Source: Deltaproteobacteria bacterium
GTDB lineage: Bacteria; Desulfobacterota; Binatia; UBA1149; JAJCZL01
DNA length: 64,000 bases
Direction of reading: 5' to 3'
NCBI GenBank assembly: GCA_029262415.1
Contig: JAJCZL010000058.1
Location: 62,001-126,000, forward strand
The position numbers and the translations under genes were made by a program. Shown here one piece after another: positions 8,857-16,759 of this stretch. The notes under the pieces are model-generated. The model was not told the origin of the DNA, ran no database searches, and worked only from the letters and a program-made list of their open reading frames with translations. Each line of letters begins with the position of its first letter. The stretch's first letter is position 1.

Positions 8857-9666
8857 CTAGAGTCGGTATACCTTGCGGAAAACACGTTCGAACGCAGCTG
8901 ACCCGACCAGACGTTTGAGAAACGCAGCCGATTTTTGCACCGGCGCACCGACGAGGTAGCGAGGTTTGGGATTGGGCTGCAAAATAAGCCGCTCAACGAG
9001 CTTGGCCACCAACGCCGGATCCTCCCCGCCGCGCTCGTCACGCTCGTACTGCGCAATCGTCCGGCGCATACGCAACCCGTAGGCCTCAGAGTCGGCCTCG
9101 GCAATTGTTATCCGTTTGTCGGTCATCTCGGTGGCAAAGTCGCCGGGTTCGATGCAACAGACTTTGATACCGAACGGCGCGACTTCAAGACGTAACGCTT
9201 CTGTCAGTGCCTCGACCGCAAATTTACTCGCGCTGTAGAACGCTTGGAAAGGCAGTGAGATCAGTCCGCCGATCGAACTGATGTTGATGATCTTGCCGCT
9301 GCCTTGCGCGCGCATGTGCGGAAGTACCGACTGGGTGGCACGCACTACGCCGAAGAAATTCGTCTCCAGCTGGCGCTTGGCTTCGTCAATCGAGGTATCT
9401 TCTATCGAACCGGCGACCCCGATACCGGCATTGTTGACCAAGACGTCGATGCGTCCGGCATCCGCGATCACCTGCGCAACAGCCTCGGCAACGCTGGCGT
9501 CGTGATCGACGTCCATCTGCAACACAGTATAAGGAAGCACCTCGTTCGAGGGCTTACGGCTGGTGCCGAACACACGCATGCCGACGCCGGCCAGACGCAC
9601 GGCCGTATAACGCCCAAACCCCGACGATGTGCCGGTGATGAGCACAACTGGCGGCCCGGGCATCAT
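8857..9666 (-). CDS. Short-chain dehydrogenase/reductase
   Basis: A classical SDR of about 269 residues. It shows the cofactor motif TGTSSGFG, the NNAG motif (LVNNAGIGVAG), the catalytic Ser in INISSIGG, and YSASK as the catalytic Tyr/Lys. The C-terminal stretch (PRYLVGAPVQKSAAFLKRL) resembles retinol- or oxidoreductase-like SDRs acting on lipophilic alcohols. The start overlaps the stop of the PLP enzyme gene as ATGA, which indicates translational coupling. The shared operon suggests this SDR acts on the aldehyde or a related product of that lyase, which is an inference. Confidence 0.9.
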   Translation of the reverse strand: MMPGPPVVLITGTSSGFGRYTAVRLAGVGMRVFGTSRKPSNEVLPYTVLQMDVDHDASVAEAVAQVIADAGRIDVLVNNAGIGVAGSIEDTSIDEAKRQLETNFFGVVRATQSVLPHMRAQGSGKIINISSIGGLISLPFQAFYSASKFAVEALTEALRLEVAPFGIKVCCIEPGDFATEMTDKRITIAEADSEAYGLRMRRTIAQYERDERGGEDPALVAKLVERLILQPNPKPRYLVGAPVQKSAAFLKRLVGSAAFERVFRKVYRL

Positions 9667-10934
9667 CCGATGTACTTCGCGAGGGCTGCGGCGGTGATCG
9701 TGCCTTCGCGCACACCCTTGCCGATCTCGCGCATGTCGTCCAGAAACATATCGACCGGAAGATCGCCGACCGGCTCGCCCGAGGGATGACAAAACATCGG
9801 ATCGAACGTCCCCCACGGAAAGTAGCCACGCTCGACCAGGCCGCCGAATACATTGAGCATGTCGAGGGTTTCAGATCGGAACGGGATCAGCAGCGATTCG
9901 TTCTTCAAACACCAGAAGTCTTCGATCGACTCGAGGCCCGCGACCAAACGATTCTTGACGTCGAATGCGCGCCGCGTGATATCGACGTAACCGTCCTCAC
10001 CGAGGTAGTTCATCACAGCCCAGGCCGCGGCAACGGCTGCGCCGGGGCGACTCCCGACCAGGCCGTGGGTTTTGTACATGCCCGACTGCCAGTTATCGAT
10101 CGCGACGCCGGTGAAGTGGTATTGCTGAAGTTCTTCGTCACGGAACGAAACCGTCGAGCACGGCTTGGCGCCGTATCCGTGCTTGTGAATATCGGCCGAG
10201 ACCGAACAAACGCCCTCTACGCGAAAATCGTAAGGCGCGATCTTCACGCCGAGCCGCTCCATAAAAGGAAGCAAGAACCCACCGACACAACAGTCGGTGT
10301 GCATCCAAAGCCCGTGTTCGCGTGCAAGCGCGGCAATTTCTTGAATCGGGTCGAGGAGTCCGAGCCCCCAACTCGGCGCCGAACCGACAACAATCGCGGT
10401 ATTCGGCCTGATCGCGTCGCGCATCGCCGCGACATCGGCGCGGTAGTCTGCGCCGGTGGGGACCCGCGTCATCTCCATGCCGAGATAGTGCGCAGCTTTG
10501 TCGAAGGCCGCGTGTGCGGTGCGCGGCATGACGATGCCGTAAGGCTCGCCCAGCTGCGGCTTGGTTGCGCGCGCCCACTCACGCGCGGCGTGCATCGCGC
10601 AAAAGATACTCTCGGAACCGCCCGAAGTTATGTTGGCGCACCCGGTGGTTCCGCCGCCGAGCAACGAGACGGTGAACGCCAGCACTTCCGCCTGCATCCG
10701 GCCGAGCCCCGGCTCCCAGTCGGCAGTGATACCGTTGGAATCGAAGTACATGTTGAAGGCCTGTTTGCGGACCTTCTCGACTTCTTCGTCACCTTTGTGA
10801 ATACCGGTCAGCAAGCGCATGTGCTGCGGATCGAGATCCATGGCCTGGAACTCGCACAGCCGCGCCTGGACCTGCTCCCACGACTGCCCAAACTTCGGCA
10901 GTTCGGTGTTCTCGGGCAGTGCGCTGCTATCCAT
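9663..10934 (-). CDS. PLP-dependent lyase/decarboxylase, sphingosine-1-phosphate-lyase-like
   Basis: A 423-residue fold-type I group II PLP enzyme. It has ANITSGGSESIFCAMHAAR for phosphate binding, HTDCCVGGF around the ring-stacking Asp, and the PLP lysine in SADIHKHGYGAKPCS. The SADxHKxGY form and the N-terminal HKGDEEVEKVRKQAFNMY segment favour the sphingosine-1-phosphate lyase branch over glutamate decarboxylase. That branch cleaves phosphorylated long-chain bases to a fatty aldehyde and phosphoethanolamine. It forms a two-gene operon with the overlapping SDR. A related amino acid decarboxylase activity cannot be ruled out. Confidence 0.85.
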   Translation of the reverse strand: MDSSALPENTELPKFGQSWEQVQARLCEFQAMDLDPQHMRLLTGIHKGDEEVEKVRKQAFNMYFDSNGITADWEPGLGRMQAEVLAFTVSLLGGGTTGCANITSGGSESIFCAMHAAREWARATKPQLGEPYGIVMPRTAHAAFDKAAHYLGMEMTRVPTGADYRADVAAMRDAIRPNTAIVVGSAPSWGLGLLDPIQEIAALAREHGLWMHTDCCVGGFLLPFMERLGVKIAPYDFRVEGVCSVSADIHKHGYGAKPCSTVSFRDEELQQYHFTGVAIDNWQSGMYKTHGLVGSRPGAAVAAAWAVMNYLGEDGYVDITRRAFDVKNRLVAGLESIEDFWCLKNESLLIPFRSETLDMLNVFGGLVERGYFPWGTFDPMFCHPSGEPVGDLPVDMFLDDMREIGKGVREGTITAAALAKYIG

Positions 10935-10982
10935 CGCGATATCTCCGGTTGTGCATGGAGCGGAGACTAGCGGCGGTCATCG

Positions 10983-11022
10983 GGCATGGGAAGCGGTCGC
11001 CGCCGCCGGCGCTTCCCATGCC
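10983..11022. repeat. 13-bp inverted repeat (stem-loop) between divergent genes
   Basis: GGCATGGGAAGCG is followed, after 14 bases, by its exact complement CGCTTCCCATGCC. It lies in the 165-base gap between the divergent PLP-lyase gene and a small secreted-protein gene. No T-run follows, so it could be a regulatory hairpin rather than a terminator. Confidence 0.5.
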
Positions 11023-11099
11023 GCGAGTTCGCTACCCTATCGTACAGTCCGGTAACGGCCTCCTTTTCATCTCGTCGAGTCCTGTCACAATGTCTCGGC

Positions 11100-11435
11100 A
11101 TGAGAACCTTTAAGAGTTTGACGGTCTCTTTCTCTTTCTTTCTCACCATCGGCGTCGCCGCTAGCGCATACGCCGAGTCTAACAACAGTTACAGGCCCGA
11201 GCCTCCCAACCGCAGCACCGGGCACGCGGCCGATCGCGGTGCCGGACGCAATGTCGAAGGTGCATCGCCGCAGGGCCCAAGTAGCCGCGCCGAGGTTTTC
11301 ACAGAGCCGGAGTATCGCAGCACAATCGATCGTCTCGAGGATGAGCCCAGTCAACCAGTACCCGACAGTCACCACCCCGCCTCACCCATCGCCCCGCAAC
11401 CACCGCCTGGGGTAAAGCGCCGCGACCCTATCTGA
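11100..11435 (+). CDS. Small secreted protein, unknown function
   Basis: A 111-residue protein with a clear signal peptide (TVSFSFFLTIGVAASAYA, likely cut after AYA). The mature part is low in hydrophobic residues and rich in Pro, Ser, Arg and Gln, with no recognised domain; it looks intrinsically disordered. The track ORF begins at 10986, but the ATG at 11100 sits directly before the signal peptide and is the natural start. It is convergent with the hydrolase gene downstream. The function cannot be inferred. Confidence 0.55.
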   Translation: MRTFKSLTVSFSFFLTIGVAASAYAESNNSYRPEPPNRSTGHAADRGAGRNVEGASPQGPSSRAEVFTEPEYRSTIDRLEDEPSQPVPDSHHPASPIAPQPPPGVKRRDPI

Positions 11436-11450
11436 GTCCGGCGATATATC

Positions 11451-12230
11451 TCATGGGATACTCGCCAGAAAATCTTCGATGACCGCGTTGACGCGGTCGG
11501 GCTGGTCGAGATTAACGGCGTGGCCGGCACCTTCGATGACTTCGTAGCACGCACCGGGGATCTTTCCGGCCATGTACGCCATGCCGTCGAGAAACGGCTT
11601 GTCGTCTGCGCCCACCATCAAAAGCGTCGGCACGCTGATCGACGCCAGACCCTCGATGACGCGTGCGTCTTTTTGGGTGAGCATTCCGCGCGCGACGTGC
11701 GCGAGGCCCGCCAAAGTCTTGTGGTTCCCGGCGACGATCTCGTTGCTTTGGATCAATCCACCCCCGCCTTGGTCTTCGAGTGCACGCGCATTGTTCTCGG
11801 CGTAGACGTTCCATGCGGCGCGCGCGGCGTCGTTCTTGTAACCGGGCCCGGTGTCGAAAAGCATCAACGCACGCACGCGCTCCGGGTAAGTGAAGTAAAA
11901 CAACAGTGACATGAAGCCACCTAACGAAAGGCCGCCGATGACGGCGCGCTCGACCCCGCAGGCATCGAGCACCGCCGCCATGTCGGTGACCGTTTGCTGG
12001 TGGGAATACAAAGCGGGATCTTCCGGTGCGTCGCTTTGACCGTGGCCGCGCATATCCCAACGGATCAAGCGATGACGGTCTGCAAGCGCACTGACCTGCG
12101 GATCCCACATCCGCTCAGTTGCGGTAAAGCCGTGGGTCAGCAAGACCGGCTGACCGTGCCCTTGGTCTCTGTAATGCAGGCGCACACCGTCACGAGCCAC
12201 GACGTTTGCGGGTGGATACGTACTTGACAC
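11451..12230 (-). CDS. Alpha/beta-fold hydrolase
   Basis: A 259-residue alpha/beta hydrolase with an oxyanion-hole segment (LLTHGFTATERMW), the nucleophile elbow GGLSLGG, a later acidic residue (VGADDKPFL) and the catalytic His in GAGHAVNLDQP. The WDMRGHGQSD motif is typical of the 3-oxoadipate enol-lactonase/haloperoxidase-like group. The start is GTG. No neighbouring pathway gene fixes the substrate; an esterase or lactonase is a reasonable general expectation. Confidence 0.88.
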   Translation of the reverse strand: MSSTYPPANVVARDGVRLHYRDQGHGQPVLLTHGFTATERMWDPQVSALADRHRLIRWDMRGHGQSDAPEDPALYSHQQTVTDMAAVLDACGVERAVIGGLSLGGFMSLLFYFTYPERVRALMLFDTGPGYKNDAARAAWNVYAENNARALEDQGGGGLIQSNEIVAGNHKTLAGLAHVARGMLTQKDARVIEGLASISVPTLLMVGADDKPFLDGMAYMAGKIPGACYEVIEGAGHAVNLDQPDRVNAVIEDFLASIP

Positions 12231-12591
12231 CCGTGCAGCTTGGACGTCGAGTACCGATATCGCAAGATCGAAGGATCCATCTTGGCACGAGAACCCGCAC
12301 TCATAACCGGAGCGCCGCTCGGCCTCGCGCTCAGAATCTCGCGACAGACGATGGAGAAGTAACCCCCCGTTTGGGCTTCGAGGGCGCGGCCGGAGTGCAC
12401 GCGTCGCGCGCGCGCACTATCGAGGCCGACGCGTCTACGTGAACAATCAGCTTGCCGTCCACTCTTTGGTTTGAGAGCATCAGCGTTCCCTGGTGCACCC
12501 CGACTGACGCGCACGTGTTCTTGTACAGCTGCGCATGTATGCACCTCGACTGACAATAAAGCCCCGCTTACCGCGGGATAGAGGGCGACCA
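12231..12591. other. Gene-free interval
   Basis: About 360 bases between the divergent hydrolase and astacin-like protease genes. The short ORFs here have no recognisable protein character and no convincing ribosome-binding site. It presumably holds promoters for both flanking genes. No repeat or RNA structure was recognised. Confidence 0.4.
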
Positions 12592-14856
12592 ATGACCGCG
12601 ATCTCGACAACCTGCGCAAACGATAGAGAGCGCTTTTCCAAGCTGTTGATGAAGCGGTTACCCAGCGCCGCAGCCGTCGTTATCGCTTTTTCGGTCGCTT
12701 CGGCCGCCCAGGCCGTGCAGGCCCAAAGCGGCGGCCCGTTCATCTCAACCGACCCCAATGTGGTCTGCACAACCTTGAAAGTTGACGGTGACATCGCGCT
12801 GATCGAGGGCGACGTTGCGGTTGGATACTGCCGACAAAGCGGTGGACAGTGGACGTTCGAACCGAAGGGCTTCCTCGGCAATTCAGTATCGGGCAGCCAC
12901 CCGCGGGCTGGACTGCAAGACCCGACTTGGTTCGGCGCGATCATCCCATACGCGATCAGTTCGGGTTTGAGTGAGGCCAATGCTCCCGAAACCTACGCCG
13001 ACATCCAGCGGGCGATCCAGCACTGGAAGGACGTTGCCGGGATTCGCCTGGTACCCCGGACCACCGAGTCAGATTACGCCGAGTTCGTCCCGGGATCGGG
13101 CTGCTCGTCATTCATCGGCCGCATCGGTGGCCCGCAACCGATCACGCTAACGTCGAGCGGCACCTGCGGGTTCGGGGCCGCCGTGCATGAGATCGGTCAC
13201 GCACTCGGCTTCTACCACGAACAGTCGCGTCTGGACCGCGATACCTACGTCACTATCAACTTCGCGAACATCGAAGCGGGTAATGAGTTCAACTTCGATC
13301 AGTATTCCGCCGGGCAGGCGACCGACATCGGGCCCTATGACTACGGTTCGATAATGCACTACAGCCGCAGCGCGTTCAGCAACGGAGGCGGCGATACCAT
13401 CGATACCGTCGAGCCGCAGTTCGGCAACTGGCAAGCAATCTACGGAAACCTCGATATCGGCAACCGTGAGGGCCTCAGCGTGCTCGACGAAGCATCGACA
13501 AGCTTTTACCGTGACGTTTGCTACGACACGACCGCACCGGGAACTCCAACCTGGAAAACCGGTGAATGGACCCGATGTGTGTCCTCGTGTGCGACTCCCG
13601 GGCGAACCCGACTCGCCTACTGTGTCGATACCGGCGGCACCTGTACGGTCGATGGTGACTGCGTTGCAGGCAGCCGTCCGGCAGAGACCGATAGCTGCGC
13701 TGATCAGCTCGGCTGCGACTTCGAGGCCGATACCTGCGGTTGGGACCACCGCGACGTTGACGGCGACTTCGCCTGGGTGGTCGGCAAAGGCGCGACGCCC
13801 TCGTTTACTACCGGCCCGAGCTCGGACCATACACTTGGGACCGCCGCGGGCGGGTATTATTTCATGGAAGCCTCCGTACCACGCACGGCCGGCGAGCTCG
13901 CTCACCTTACCTCGATGCCGTTCGACGTGACCACCACCACCTCACTGACGTTCTGGTACCACAGCTTCGGTGCTTCGGTGCAGCCGATCGAATTACAGGC
14001 AATCGATTGCGCAACCTCAACACCGACGACGCTTTGGACCTCCGACGGTAGCAGCCAAGACCTGTGGCGGCACGCCTCGATCGTCTTACCGATCGCAATC
14101 GGTATCCGTCTGCGCTTCGTTGCGACAGTCGGGGCAGATTTCAGCAGCGACGTCGCAATCGACGACATCGGGTTCAATGAAGGAATCTGCGGGAACAATT
14201 TCCTCGAAGGTAGTGAGGAGTGCGACGGCACCGACGATACAGCGTGCCCCGGCGAGTGCATCGCGGCGGCAACGGCCAACGAATGCACGTGTCCGATCCC
14301 CCCGCCCAGCTGCGGCGCTGCGCCGACGCCGGGCTGTCTGCAGGCCGGCCAAGCCAAGCTCCAGTACATCGAGAAGGCGCCGGGCAAAGAGAAGATGAAG
14401 CTTCAATGGAAGCGCGTATCTTCGGCGACCACACTGAGTGGATTCGGAAACCCGGTCACCGGCTCGGCCATCGCGTTGATGTGCATCTACGATGATGCCG
14501 ACACCTTGGTGCAGCAGCTGAGCGTCGATCGCGCCGGCGACACCTGCGCAGGTAAGCCGTGCTGGAAGGTACGCGGGACGAAAGGCTACAAATACGCCGA
14601 CAAGGACAACACCTCCGACGGCATCTCCAAGCTCGGTTACTCCAGCGGCGATGTCGGCAAGGGTAAGGCCGATGGCAAAGGCAAGAATAACCTCGCCAAA
14701 GGCCAGACCACGCTGCCGACAGGCGTCGCGGCCGCACTGACCGGCAACTCTGCACCGACGATTGAGTTCCTGACCAGCAACGGCTTGTGCATCGGCGCGA
14801 CAATGACCGAGGTCGTCAAAGACACCGGCGATCAGTACAAGGCGCAAAAGAAGTAG
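12592..14856 (+). CDS. Secreted astacin-type zinc metalloprotease with TSP1-like and MAM domains
   Basis: A 754-residue exported protease. After a signal peptide (AAAVVIAFSVASAAQA) comes an astacin (M12A) domain with the full zinc signature HEIGHALGFYHEQ and the Met-turn SIMHY. A thrombospondin-1-like stretch follows (WKTGEWTRCVSSC), then a MAM domain (CDFEADTCGWDH to VAIDDIGFNE) and a short Cys-rich unit (CGNNFLEGSEECDGTD). The last 180 residues are a Lys/Gly-rich domain (KMKLQWKR, GYKYADKDNTSDGISKLGY) seen in secreted proteins of related uncultured bacteria. ATG 12592 has GAGG upstream; ATG 12649 sits closer to the signal peptide. The domain order recalls animal meprins. The target is unknown. 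Confidence 0.9.
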   Translation: MTAISTTCANDRERFSKLLMKRLPSAAAVVIAFSVASAAQAVQAQSGGPFISTDPNVVCTTLKVDGDIALIEGDVAVGYCRQSGGQWTFEPKGFLGNSVSGSHPRAGLQDPTWFGAIIPYAISSGLSEANAPETYADIQRAIQHWKDVAGIRLVPRTTESDYAEFVPGSGCSSFIGRIGGPQPITLTSSGTCGFGAAVHEIGHALGFYHEQSRLDRDTYVTINFANIEAGNEFNFDQYSAGQATDIGPYDYGSIMHYSRSAFSNGGGDTIDTVEPQFGNWQAIYGNLDIGNREGLSVLDEASTSFYRDVCYDTTAPGTPTWKTGEWTRCVSSCATPGRTRLAYCVDTGGTCTVDGDCVAGSRPAETDSCADQLGCDFEADTCGWDHRDVDGDFAWVVGKGATPSFTTGPSSDHTLGTAAGGYYFMEASVPRTAGELAHLTSMPFDVTTTTSLTFWYHSFGASVQPIELQAIDCATSTPTTLWTSDGSSQDLWRHASIVLPIAIGIRLRFVATVGADFSSDVAIDDIGFNEGICGNNFLEGSEECDGTDDTACPGECIAAATANECTCPIPPPSCGAAPTPGCLQAGQAKLQYIEKAPGKEKMKLQWKRVSSATTLSGFGNPVTGSAIALMCIYDDADTLVQQLSVDRAGDTCAGKPCWKVRGTKGYKYADKDNTSDGISKLGYSSGDVGKGKADGKGKNNLAKGQTTLPTGVAAALTGNSAPTIEFLTSNGLCIGATMTEVVKDTGDQYKAQKK

Positions 14857-14938
14857 CCGTCGACATCGCAGCCAAGGCGTGGCCGCGATGTCGACAAGCG
14901 GCCTTGCGCCTGTCGTTTCCCGGGTTAAATATGCGCCT

Positions 14939-15991
14939 ATGTTCCCGACGCCGACCAGCGGCTCTCGCCGCCGCAGACCACCCAGCCCCAGCGTTACAAT
15001 CGTCGGGCTAGTCTCCCGTTTCGCTATAGCCATCGCGGTTGTGACCGCAGTGGTCGGCATTGTCACAACGCCTGTCGCGGCGAGCCACGGCCCCGGCACC
15101 TCCGGAGGAGGGGCAGAGACCGTATCGGGACAGACTCTCGGAGAGGGAAAGTACTCGCTTACGCTGCAAAGCTCGTTCACCGACTTTGAGCACGTTCCAC
15201 GCGCAGACGCTGAGGCGCAAGCCGCGATCAGCGGCGGCTTTGATGCTTTGGGCGAGGCGCTGGTGACGACCGCTTCATACGGTTTCGGCGTCACCGACAA
15301 CCTGCAGATCGGAGCCGACTTAGGCTACTACCGCGGCAACGACTTCGTAGAGGCTGCAATCGAAGAAGGGGGAACCGAGCCCGAGTCGCACATCGGCGAC
15401 CCCAAGGGCTTCACCGATCTTTCGCTGACCGCGAAATTACGCGTGATCCAAGGAAACCCCGCCCACGTCTCGCTGTTCGGCAGCGTCATAGTTCCAGTTG
15501 GCAAGGACAACGCCAGGCTCGACAACGGCGAATTGCTCGAAGCCTCGAGCCAGCCGGGCACCGGGGCATGGGGATACACAGCCGGGGTTGCCGCATCGTG
15601 GTTCCTCAGCGCAGCTACTACGGTCAACGCCAGTGCGGCCTACACCTATCGCGACGCGCACCGAGGTTTCCAGGTCGGCGACCGGGTGCAGGCGGGCACG
15701 GCGATCGCACACAGGTTCAGGCGGCTGCAACCAGGAGGACACAAGTTGCCGCGTATCGAGGCCTTCATCGAAGCTCTCGCCGTGTCGCTCGGGCGAGACA
15801 AGGAAGAAACCGCAAAGAATCCGAATAGCGGCGGGACAACCTTGTACGTAGGACCTGGTATCCGCGCCCGTTTGAGCGAGGCTTTTGAGGTCGTGGTTTC
15901 CCCTGCGTGGCCGGTCATGCAAAACTTGTCGGGTGCGCAGGTCGAGGCCGACTTTAAGGCCCGGGCTGCGCTGACTTGGTACTTCCAATGA
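14939..15991 (+). CDS. Probable outer-membrane beta-barrel protein
   Basis: About 350 residues. A hydrophobic export signal (FAIAIAVVTAVVGIV, cleavage near PVAASHG) is followed by alternating amphipathic strands: GEGKYSLTLQSSFTDFE, NLQIGADLGYYRG, AHVSLFGSVIVPVGKD. The protein ends in an aromatic residue (LTWYFQ), as is usual for barrels inserted by BAM. The pattern matches transporter-like outer-membrane barrels often found beside metal-handling genes. Its stop overlaps the start of the YHS-domain gene (ATGA), so the two are made together. The start is uncertain; an ATG at 14879 lies upstream in frame. Confidence 0.75.
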   Translation: MFPTPTSGSRRRRPPSPSVTIVGLVSRFAIAIAVVTAVVGIVTTPVAASHGPGTSGGGAETVSGQTLGEGKYSLTLQSSFTDFEHVPRADAEAQAAISGGFDALGEALVTTASYGFGVTDNLQIGADLGYYRGNDFVEAAIEEGGTEPESHIGDPKGFTDLSLTAKLRVIQGNPAHVSLFGSVIVPVGKDNARLDNGELLEASSQPGTGAWGYTAGVAASWFLSAATTVNASAAYTYRDAHRGFQVGDRVQAGTAIAHRFRRLQPGGHKLPRIEAFIEALAVSLGRDKEETAKNPNSGGTTLYVGPGIRARLSEAFEVVVSPAWPVMQNLSGAQVEADFKARAALTWYFQ

Positions 15992-16332
15992 TCGTCTGCT
16001 GCCGAACAAGAAGACGACAGACGCCCGCCGCCCAAGTAACCGGCACGGCCGCGCTCCTTCTCGCGTGTGCGATACCGTGCGCTGCAACCGACACGAGCAC
16101 GAAAGCGGTTGTGACTGCTGAGACCCAGACCAGCACCGTCGAGGTCACATCCGCGCACGCCCGGTGCCCGGTTTGCCTGCACAATCGTGATCTCGGCTGC
16201 GTTGATGTCGACGTGACCAGTGAGACGCCGCGTGCCGAGTACGGCGATCGCACGTTCCATTTCTGCAGCGACGAATGTCGGCGCGAGTTCGAGCGCGCGC
16301 CCGAAAAGTACCGCCACGCCATAGCCGAATAG
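15988..16332 (+). CDS. Exported YHS-domain (putative metal-binding) protein
   Basis: A 114-residue protein with an N-terminal hydrophobic export signal (TGTAALLLACAIPCAA). A C-terminal YHS-like domain follows: ARCPVCLHNRDLGCVDV, then RTFHFCSDECRREFERAPEKY. The paired Cys motifs match the Cys-rich form of this domain in metal ATPases and copper or heavy-metal proteins. It is coupled to the beta-barrel gene by an ATGA overlap. A periplasmic metal-binding partner of that barrel is a reasonable inference; the metal is unknown. Confidence 0.75.
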   Translation: MIVCCRTRRRQTPAAQVTGTAALLLACAIPCAATDTSTKAVVTAETQTSTVEVTSAHARCPVCLHNRDLGCVDVDVTSETPRAEYGDRTFHFCSDECRREFERAPEKYRHAIAE

Positions 16333-16366
16333 TCCGACTACAGGCCCTCCGACCGGACAGAAGCAG

Positions 16367-16718
16367 CTAAGGAAGCTCTGCGCAAGTCTTTCAAAATGAG
16401 ATAAGTACGTAAGTCGAGCGACTCGTGATGAGGTCGGGCGATGGGTGAGCAGCCTAGGTTCGCGTCGGCGGCGTGGAGTCAGAAAGGAAAGGTAACGCGC
16501 CGGGAGCGGTTTCTCGCCGAGATGGACGCGGTGATACCACGGAAGGCGTTGCTCGAGTTGATTGAGCCGTAATAGCCGCAGGCCGGGTAGCGCCGGCCGA
16601 CTACCTTCCGCGAGTTGAAACCGCGCTACGTTCCGCACGGAATGTGCATAACTCGGCGCAAAGTACACCGGCGGCACGCTGATCGGTCCGCTCAATCACT
16701 TGTGCAGAACTTTCCTAG
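16367..16718 (+). mobile_element. Internally deleted IS5-family element, copy 1
   Basis: The left end CTAAGGAAGCTCTGCGCAAGT and the right end ACTTGTGCAGAACTTTCCTAG are imperfect inverted repeats of about 20 bases. CTAA/CTAG at the borders is consistent with the YTAR-type target duplications of IS5-group elements. Inside are the first 43 codons of an IS5-type transposase followed by stops. Its outer parts (about 130 bases on one side, 80 on the other) match a second copy at 54253-54532 in the opposite orientation, while the centres differ. Both are non-autonomous derivatives of one parent. It ends 41 bases before mgtE. Confidence 0.85.
16441..16569 (+). pseudogene. IS5-family transposase, N-terminal remnant
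   Basis: Reading from ATG 16441 gives 43 residues with the typical N-terminus of IS5-group DDE transposases, including KGKVTRRERFLAEMDAV and PRKALLELIEP. In intact relatives the text goes on with a Tyr-Pro-Lys-Ala-Gly-Arg-like segment. Here the next codons are TAA TAG, then PQAG and another TAG. Almost the whole catalytic domain is missing. The piece is non-functional but identifies the element's family. Confidence 0.8.
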
Positions 16719-16759
16719 ACACGTCCGCCCTTGGGATGAGAGGAGCGACAAGACCAAAG

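Noticed and set aside
9786-10970. 394-residue plus-strand ORF
   Set aside because: A mirror of the PLP-lyase gene; no domain is visible and the minus-strand frame carries the PLP motifs.
13147-15300. Long minus-strand ORFs at 13147-13905 and 14086-15300
   Set aside because: Shadows of the astacin protease and barrel genes; composition is low-complexity and no family is recognisable.
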